Shown in pieces: positions 58,795 to 64,000 of a DNA stretch of 64,000 nucleotides. The stretch lies in NCBI GenBank assembly GCA_033283335.1, contig JAWMQP010000008.1, forward strand, positions 1-64,000, read 5' to 3'. Below the pieces are notes generated by a model. The model ran no database searches. It saw only the letters and a list, made by a program, of their open reading frames with translations, and had not been told where the DNA came from. The DNA is from Pseudomaricurvus sp033283335. GTDB lineage: Bacteria; Pseudomonadota; Gammaproteobacteria; Pseudomonadales; Cellvibrionaceae. Made by a program: the position numbers and the translations under genes. How positions within the stretch are numbered: position 1 is the first letter of the stretch; every line of letters starts with the position of its first letter.

Positions 58795-59703
58795 TCAGCG
58801 CAGTGATTTGGGGAGGGAGCTGGCGGCTTGCAGTTGTTCGGTCAATGCTTTCAAAGCCCGGCCTTTGTGGCTGACTTTCCAGGCCAGGTAGCAGTGCGCC
58901 GGGTTGTCGTTCACTCTGGGTAATTCCAGCAAGGTGCCATCGGCGAGCAGCTGGGCAATGCGTGAACGGGGCAGGTGACCAATGCCCAGCCCGCTGCAGA
59001 TGGCAGCTTGCTTCTGATCCATGTTTTGCACATAGAGGCGCTGTTGGCCGTCCACCAGCCCGGCCGTTCGGGCGACGTTATGGGTGGTGGTATCGTGCGT
59101 GATGACACGTCGCAGCTGTGCCATCCACTCAGTGGAGTCTTCAGCAAGCCTGTGGGCGAGCGGGTGGCAGCTGGCAATTACCGGTGTCATGTCATTGTGG
59201 CTAATGGGCAGGGCGCGAAAGCCTTTTTGCTGGGGGACTGGGCCGGGTGCACCGACCAACAGATCGACCTGATCGTGTTCCAGAGCGTCCCAACCTCCTC
59301 CCAGTACACATTCCCGGATATCCAGCTCCAGGCTGGGGTGGCGTTGCAAAAACTGCTGAAGCTGCTGAAAAAAAGCCGGGTAGTCCATCATGGATTCGAT
59401 GGCGATGCTGAGACGCGGCTCCCAACCCGTGGCTACCTCGCGCGCCCGGTCGGCCAGTAAAGCACTGGCGTTCAGCAGTTCACGTCCTTCACGCAGCAGC
59501 AGTTCACCGGCTTGCGTCAGTACCGAACGTCGTCCCTGGCGCTGAAACAGCGTGATACCCAATTGTTCTTCCAGTCGCTGCACCGTGTAGGACAGAGCCG
59601 AGGTGGCCTTGTTCAGTTCTTCGGCGGCCTTGGCAAAACTTCCCCGACGGTCGATGGCGTCCAGTACTTCGAGGGCTTCCAGGGTAATAGGGTGTCTGCT
59701 CAT
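58795..59703 (-). CDS. LysR-family transcriptional regulator
   Basis: A 302-residue regulator with an N-terminal winged HTH (GSFAKAAEELNKATSALSYTVQRLE, shown in part) and a C-terminal type 2 periplasmic-binding-like effector domain. The ATG of MSRHPITLEAL was chosen because AGGG lies 7 bases upstream; the ATG five codons earlier lacks a ribosome site. It is divergent from azoR with a 141-base gap that carries a perfect palindrome, so it probably controls azoR and itself. Its 3' end adjoins the DnaA-box repeat array. Confidence 0.93.
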   Translation of the reverse strand: MSRHPITLEALEVLDAIDRRGSFAKAAEELNKATSALSYTVQRLEEQLGITLFQRQGRRSVLTQAGELLLREGRELLNASALLADRAREVATGWEPRLSIAIESMMDYPAFFQQLQQFLQRHPSLELDIRECVLGGGWDALEHDQVDLLVGAPGPVPQQKGFRALPISHNDMTPVIASCHPLAHRLAEDSTEWMAQLRRVITHDTTTHNVARTAGLVDGQQRLYVQNMDQKQAAICSGLGIGHLPRSRIAQLLADGTLLELPRVNDNPAHCYLAWKVSHKGRALKALTEQLQAASSLPKSLR

Positions 59704-59731
59704 GACAGTCCCTGCCATATTGTTCAGAAAT

Positions 59732-59750
59732 TTTGACTATTCTAGTCAAA
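59732..59750. promoter_or_regulatory. palindromic operator between lysR and azoR
   Basis: TTTGACTA-TTC-TAGTCAAA is a perfect 8-bp inverted repeat with a 3-bp centre. It lies in the divergent gap, 29 bases upstream of the lysR start, and overlaps a TTGACT that may be a -35 element. The form suits a LysR binding site. Confidence 0.65.
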
Positions 59751-59844
59751 ACACAGCCCTTATAGCCACTGTGCAGATGCGTACAATGACCCTACAGAGT
59801 GATCACAGACATCGATTGAATCATCGTTTACAGGAGAACAACCA

Positions 59845-60468
59845 ATGACACGCCCCACCGTATTGAAAATCGACAGCAGTGCCCGCCTTGATGGCTCCAA
59901 CAGTCGTGCCCTAACTAACTACCTGATTGAACAGCTGGGCGATGTGGACGTGATTGAGCGCGACCTGGTGCGCCAGCCTTTACCCCCGATTAGCGCCGAG
60001 GATCTGGTGGGGGTGCACGGTTCCTCCGATACCGGGCGCGACAGCTTGAAGCAGCAGCTGGCGCTGTCGGATGAATTGATCCGGGAATTATTTGCCGCCG
60101 ATACCCTGGTGGTGGGGGTGCCCATGTACAACTTTAGTGTGCCGGCCGTCCTCAAGCAGTGGGTGGATTACGTCTGCCGCGCTCGCGTGACTTTCCACTA
60201 TACCGAGCAGGGACCGCAGGGGCTGACGGGGATTCAGCGCGCCTTTATCGTTACGGCAACCGGCGGCACTCCGGTTGGCAGTCCCATGGATCACGCCAGT
60301 GGTTATGTGGAGCAAATCCTGAAGTTCATAGGTGTGGCTGAGGTCCACCATATTGAAGCCAGTGGCTCCAAGGGTGACCCGGAGCGCATCCTGGCCGAGG
60401 CTCGGGCTCAGATTGATGCGGTCTTACAGGCGCAGGAGCTGGAGTCCGCCGACGCTGCCAGTGCCTGA
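59845..60468 (+). CDS. azoR: FMN-dependent NADH-azoreductase
   Basis: A 207-residue flavodoxin-like quinone/azo reductase. The FMN-phosphate loop is DSSARLDGSNSRALT (about 11-25), and VGVPMYNFSVPAVLKQWVDYV and TATGGTPVG are conserved in AzoR. The enzyme reduces quinones and azo or nitro compounds with two electrons. AGGAG lies 9 bases before the ATG. Regulation by the divergent LysR gene is likely, and electrophilic compounds are a plausible signal, by analogy. Confidence 0.93.
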   Translation: MTRPTVLKIDSSARLDGSNSRALTNYLIEQLGDVDVIERDLVRQPLPPISAEDLVGVHGSSDTGRDSLKQQLALSDELIRELFAADTLVVGVPMYNFSVPAVLKQWVDYVCRARVTFHYTEQGPQGLTGIQRAFIVTATGGTPVGSPMDHASGYVEQILKFIGVAEVHHIEASGSKGDPERILAEARAQIDAVLQAQELESADAASA

Positions 60469-60721
60469 TCAAAAAGATTTATTTTGGTGCAAAAGAACAT
60501 TTATCGGAGGTTGGGGTCGCTGTTTTGGTGCGGCGCCCCTGAGTCATACATTGGCACTTAATTTCGCATGAGGAAAGAACATTAAAATATCAGTGTTTTT
60601 GTAATAATAATCTCATTTTTTGCAGTTCATTCACGGTTTTATCCTTTCTGGGCACGTTTAATGCAATCACGGACTAACAAGCAAATTGCACCCCTATGAA
60701 ACACCGGTAAGGAAAACCATT

Positions 60722-61093
60722 GTGAATTTCAGCAAACAGATGATCGACCTGGTCCGTGAAATCCGTCGGCGCGTTGCCAGTCAGGACAAACCAGGTATCA
60801 AACTGGCCAATCCCGAACTGCTGACAGAACTGGTCCCAATCTATCACCGTTCAACCGATACGGTGACCAATACCTTGATCAAAGAGTTGTTCCATCTTGC
60901 TGGTGATGATTGGCCCCAGCGGTTGTTGATCCGGGACAGCGAGGCTGAGCGGCAACCCCAAGCCACGTCCCCCGAAAAAGTTTACGTCACAAAAGTCTAC
61001 CGCGGGCAGACACAGTTGATCGAGGTGGAGCGGCCCACCAGGGAGACGGCCAAACCCCAGAGAATTTATCGCGGGCAGGTGGTCGTCAGCTGA
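60722..61093 (+). CDS. small basic protein, unknown function
   Basis: A 123-residue soluble protein with a GTG start; AAGGA lies 8 bases upstream. The N-terminal half is helical (IDLVREIRRRVASQDKPGIK, then HRSTDTVTNTLIKELFHLAG). The C-terminal half carries a repeated VYRGQ/IYRGQ motif (TKVYRGQTQLIEVE and PQRIYRGQVVVS). No family is recognised. Its 3' end overlaps the convergent hydrolase gene by 8 bases. About 250 AT-rich, gene-free bases precede it. Confidence 0.55.
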   Translation: MNFSKQMIDLVREIRRRVASQDKPGIKLANPELLTELVPIYHRSTDTVTNTLIKELFHLAGDDWPQRLLIRDSEAERQPQATSPEKVYVTKVYRGQTQLIEVERPTRETAKPQRIYRGQVVVS

Positions 61094-61910
61094 CGCGGTC
61101 ACATTCCAGGCTGTTCAGCCAGTTCTGTAGCTGGTCCAGAACCCAGCGACTGTCGTCGAGGGGAATATCATGGCCGGCACTCTTGTGAAAGCGTAAATCG
61201 GCTGACCAGAAACGTGCCAGCTGCTCCGAGCACTGGGGATTGACCAACCGATCCTGGCGTGAGGCGAGCAGCAGCAGCGGCTGGGAGATCGGCGGCGGCT
61301 GGAAGCGCGAGGCGGCCCACAATTGCTTTGACAGGGTGGTCAGTGAGACCGGCTGTTGTTGCTGGTATATGCGCCAGCGCTTGATCAGATCGGGGCTGTG
61401 GGCGTAGTGGTTACTGGTGCGGTTGACGATGATTTTTTCTCGCTGGCCGCGAGTGCAGCCCAGGCTTCCCAGCAGCTGAAGTAAGGATAACAACCGCAAG
61501 CGTTCGTGCACGGGGTTGAGACGACTGCTGCTATTGATCATCACGCCGGCAGCGATTTCTTCCGGGAAACGATGCATCCAGTCGGCAGCCACCATGCTGC
61601 CCATCGAAATGCTCAACAGGTAAACCGGTGTCGGCGTCAAGCGCTCGCGATAATGTTGACGTAACCAATCCACCATGGCGCTGATGTTGGCGGGACAGCG
61701 GTGTTGATGCTGCGAGCCGGTGCCGGGCAAATTCAAACAGCTGACCCGGTCCTGTGGAAAGGCAGCCTTGAGCTGTTCGGGAAAGGCTTCCCAGTGCCGG
61801 CTGTCACGACTCAGGCCACGCAACAGCACCCAGTGTCGAGTGGTGGCGATGGCGGTGGTGGGCGCGAGTGGAGACGGTTCGGTCAATGTTTCAGTCACAG
61901 TTTCAGTCAC
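61086..61910 (-). CDS. alpha/beta hydrolase
   Basis: A 274-residue hydrolase with the oxyanion/strand segment RHWVLLRGLSRDSRHWE, the nucleophile elbow SISMGS (GxSxG with S for the first G), an aspartate in LLASRQDRLVNP and a histidine in HKSAGHDIPLDD. The family is close to BioH/esterase proteins; the substrate is unknown. It starts with GTG, four bases inside the upstream M14 gene, so translational coupling is likely. The first 20 residues contain a TETVTETLTE repeat from duplicated DNA. Confidence 0.8.
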   Translation of the reverse strand: MTETVTETLTEPSPLAPTTAIATTRHWVLLRGLSRDSRHWEAFPEQLKAAFPQDRVSCLNLPGTGSQHQHRCPANISAMVDWLRQHYRERLTPTPVYLLSISMGSMVAADWMHRFPEEIAAGVMINSSSRLNPVHERLRLLSLLQLLGSLGCTRGQREKIIVNRTSNHYAHSPDLIKRWRIYQQQQPVSLTTLSKQLWAASRFQPPPISQPLLLLASRQDRLVNPQCSEQLARFWSADLRFHKSAGHDIPLDDSRWVLDQLQNWLNSLECDRVS

Positions 61911-63091
61911 AGTGCGATCTCTTCAGTCTGAGCGCTGTCGCGGCCATACCAGTGTTGCAGTGCCTGTTGGTGCCAGTGACGGCGCTCGGCGTCGCCCGGT
62001 AACCACTGCTCCCAGGCGCGGGTGGCTCGAATCAAAAACTCCATCAACACAATATGGCGCCGCAGTACCCGTTGCAATCGATGCGGGATCACTGGATTAA
62101 ACAGACCACTCATGGAGGTCAGTTGGCGGGGATTTTTTTTCACCCAGCGCCAGGAACCCATTTCCATTGTCATCGGCAGGAACAGGCTCGCGCTGTTGAG
62201 GGATTCCAGATACAGATAATCCCACAGATCACCGTGGGCTGTGTAGCTCTTGGATTGGGGTTCGATCACATAATTCAAATGCGGATAGGTGTTATTGAGC
62301 AGGCATTTGAGGGCGTAGGCTTCGCCGAGGTGCACCATCGGTCGGCGGCTGTAAGCGAAAGGGAACCACAGGCGATCACGAAAACCAAAGCCGGAATGAC
62401 AGTCGAGCACCAGACTGAAGGGACGCTTGAAGCACTGCTCGCGAATCAATTGCACCAGGGCTTGGGATTCTGCTTCCAGCGGGGCATTTTTTTTGCCTCG
62501 ATACCACGGCAAGGCGGCGTGCAGGCGATGCCCGCCGGCCAGCAATGGCGGTCGATGTTCAGCATCAATCGGAGCGTTGCGCATTAAGTCGACGCCATTG
62601 CCATTGCCGCGGGTATTGCGTAGCAAGCCCACCGGGTTGAGGGCGGGCACAAAGATCAGCGTCAATTGTTTCAATCCGTTGATCAGGGACTCATCCCATC
62701 GCAAACGCTGCACCAGGGTATTGAGAAACGCCAACACCACTTCAGTTCCAATGCGTTCGAGGCCGTGCACACCGCCAACATAAATGAGGCAGGGGGCCGT
62801 CGTATCCCGGCTACCGAGAGTGATGGCGTGTACGGGCAAGAGGTCATCTTGGTAAGGTACCTGAGTCAGCCGGCTGACGCGCAGGTGTTCGTGGGCCTGT
62901 TGTTCCAGCTGGGTAAGTTGTTCCAGAAAGACTGCATTGCCGATGGTAAAACTCCCTGAGTCGAGATATGTGAATAGGTCTTGGGTGCCAAATGGACGCT
63001 CAGCTTTTACACTGAAGGTTACCGGGGCCCTTCCGCCCTTTAGTTTAGTCCCCAAGACCGCTGCAGGCTCAGAGAGTAAGGTTATGATCAA
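61907..63091 (-). CDS. M14-type zinc carboxypeptidase/deacylase
   Basis: A 394-residue member of the M14 family: metal ligands in GGVHGLERIGTE (HGLE) and LVLDCHSGFGF, the NPVGLLRNTRGNGNGVDLMRN block for substrate binding, and a late glutamate in TMEMGSWRW. Such enzymes remove a C-terminal amino acid or deacylate small molecules. It precedes the hydrolase gene with a 4-base overlap. The start is doubtful: only TTG codons are available and the first overlaps the divergent trkH start by 8 bases; TTG at 63055 is the alternative. Confidence 0.75.
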   Translation of the reverse strand: MIITLLSEPAAVLGTKLKGGRAPVTFSVKAERPFGTQDLFTYLDSGSFTIGNAVFLEQLTQLEQQAHEHLRVSRLTQVPYQDDLLPVHAITLGSRDTTAPCLIYVGGVHGLERIGTEVVLAFLNTLVQRLRWDESLINGLKQLTLIFVPALNPVGLLRNTRGNGNGVDLMRNAPIDAEHRPPLLAGGHRLHAALPWYRGKKNAPLEAESQALVQLIREQCFKRPFSLVLDCHSGFGFRDRLWFPFAYSRRPMVHLGEAYALKCLLNNTYPHLNYVIEPQSKSYTAHGDLWDYLYLESLNSASLFLPMTMEMGSWRWVKKNPRQLTSMSGLFNPVIPHRLQRVLRRHIVLMEFLIRATRAWEQWLPGDAERRHWHQQALQHWYGRDSAQTEEIAL

Positions 63092-64000
63092 CCGTCGGGC
63101 AACGCTCTACTTACTGGCTTTCCCGATTGGCCTGATGGGCATCGTCCAGTCGATTTTTGCTCTCACCTCACTGCTGGTTTTTCACGATCATCAGGAAGTG
63201 GCCTTCTTCGAACCGGCCATTGCCATGTTGGTGGCCTCCGCCCTGTTGTTGCTCAACATCCGCCGGGGTGAGAAGCCCAAGGTGGGGTTTCGCGATGCGT
63301 TGGTGTATGCCACTTCCACCTGGGTGGTCTGCGGTGTGATGGGAGGCATCCCCATCATCTTAACCACTGGCGTGTCTTTTACTGACGGCGTGTTTGAATC
63401 CGTCAGCGCACTGACCACCACCGGTGCGACGATCCTCACCGATCTGGATCAAATGCCGCGCAGCTTTTTGCTTTACCGCCAGTTTTTGCAGTGGATGGGT
63501 GGCTTGGGGGTAGTGATTTTTGTGGTGGCGGTGTTACCCATGCTGAATGTGGGTGGGTTAAAGCTGTTGAAAGCGGAAACACCAGGACCGATCAAGGATG
63601 ACAAGCTCTCCCCCCGGGTCGCCAATACCGCCCACTACTTATGGTTGATTTATGTTGGCATCACCTTGCTGTGCATGATCAGTTACTTCGCCGTTGGCAT
63701 GACGGGCTTTGATGCCATCGCCCACGCCTTCAGTACGGTGTCCACCGGCGGATTTTCCACCCACGATGCCAGTCTGGGGCATTTCAACAGTCCCCAGATA
63801 CTGGCGGTTGCGGATGTGTTTATGCTGCTGGGAGCCATCAGTTTTGCCATGCATTTCCGCGTGTTTCGCAATCGTGATCCGTCACTTTATTGGAAGGATG
63901 AAGAAACCCGCAGCTTTCTGGTGATTGTGTGGGTCATGTCCCTGCTGATGGCCCTGTTGTTGCTATGGCTGGTGGGATACCGCAGCTATCTGGACGCACT
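63084..64000 (+). CDS. trkH: TrkH-family potassium uptake protein (5' part)
   Basis: The frame is open to the end of the window (305 codons), so the gene continues beyond it. The sequence starts MINRRATLYLLAFPIGLMG, has repeated membrane helices, and shows the K+-filter segments SALTTTGATIL (about residue 110) and FSTVSTGGFST (about 216-226), which identify the TrkH/KtrB channel subunit. TrkH needs TrkA for regulation. The start ATG has GAGAG about 8 bases upstream. The frame was read directly from the sequence. Confidence 0.88.
   Translation, partial: MINRRATLYLLAFPIGLMGIVQSIFALTSLLVFHDHQEVAFFEPAIAMLVASALLLLNIRRGEKPKVGFRDALVYATSTWVVCGVMGGIPIILTTGVSFTDGVFESVSALTTTGATILTDLDQMPRSFLLYRQFLQWMGGLGVVIFVVAVLPMLNVGGLKLLKAETPGPIKDDKLSPRVANTAHYLWLIYVGITLLCMISYFAVGMTGFDAIAHAFSTVSTGGFSTHDASLGHFNSPQILAVADVFMLLGAISFAMHFRVFRNRDPSLYWKDEETRSFLVIVWVMSLLMALLLLWLVGYRSYLDA

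Overview
The window looks like chromosomal DNA of a gammaproteobacterium. The evidence is the classic gene order rlmE-ftsH-folP-glmM-tpiA-secG-tRNA-Leu, followed by the nusA operon (tRNA-fMet, rimP, nusA, infB, rbfA, truB, rpsO, pnp), and by csd/tcdA, rimO, cca, yeaG-yeaH-spoVR and trkH. Carriage of tpiA between glmM and secG, the PA3496-like small protein and the overall gene mix suggest the Pseudomonas/Cellvibrio/marine side of the class rather than the enterics; the genus cannot be fixed from the sequence. I see no CRISPR array, insertion sequence, prophage or integrase.

Region 1 (1-17,100) is the information-processing core. It holds the end of an rRNA operon (23S tail, 5S, terminator), yhbY on the minus strand, then a long plus-strand series for rRNA modification, membrane proteolysis, folate and cell-wall precursors, glycolysis and secretion, two tRNAs, and the translation/RNA-turnover operon. 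A strong sigma70 promoter drives tRNA-fMet, and two intrinsic terminators lie between that tRNA and rimP, as expected for a NusA-controlled operon.

Region 2 (17,100-31,000) is mixed: envelope and small conserved proteins, a RimK-like ligase paired with an M14 deacylase, a CorA-type transporter, a radical SAM protein, a hotdog thioesterase, a gamma-carbonic anhydrase, STAS-like and CBS proteins, then folM, cca and a response-regulator/kinase hybrid on the minus strand.

Region 3 (31,000-48,100) contains a possible small RNA or leader opposite an HTH-receiver regulator, the yeaG-yeaH-spoVR stress operon, galE, a MarR-controlled HlyD/FUSC efflux operon with two clear palindromic operators, rimO, a TatD nuclease, a natural CsdA-CsdE fusion facing tcdA, and a fatty-acid desaturase.

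Region 4 (48,100-64,000) carries the most unusual content. A 1,964-residue protein joins a GMC flavin oxidoreductase, an alpha/beta hydrolase with cysteine at the nucleophile position and a PhoD-like phosphatase, downstream of a membrane hybrid kinase. A cyanase gene follows a good sigma54-type promoter. A family of 46-bp elements, each starting with a perfect DnaA box (TTATCCACA) and closing with an inverted box-like sequence at a fixed 37-bp offset, occurs four times in about 680 bp upstream of rlmG and once downstream of it. A LysR/azoR pair with a palindromic operator, small and hydrolytic proteins, and the 5' part of trkH end the window.
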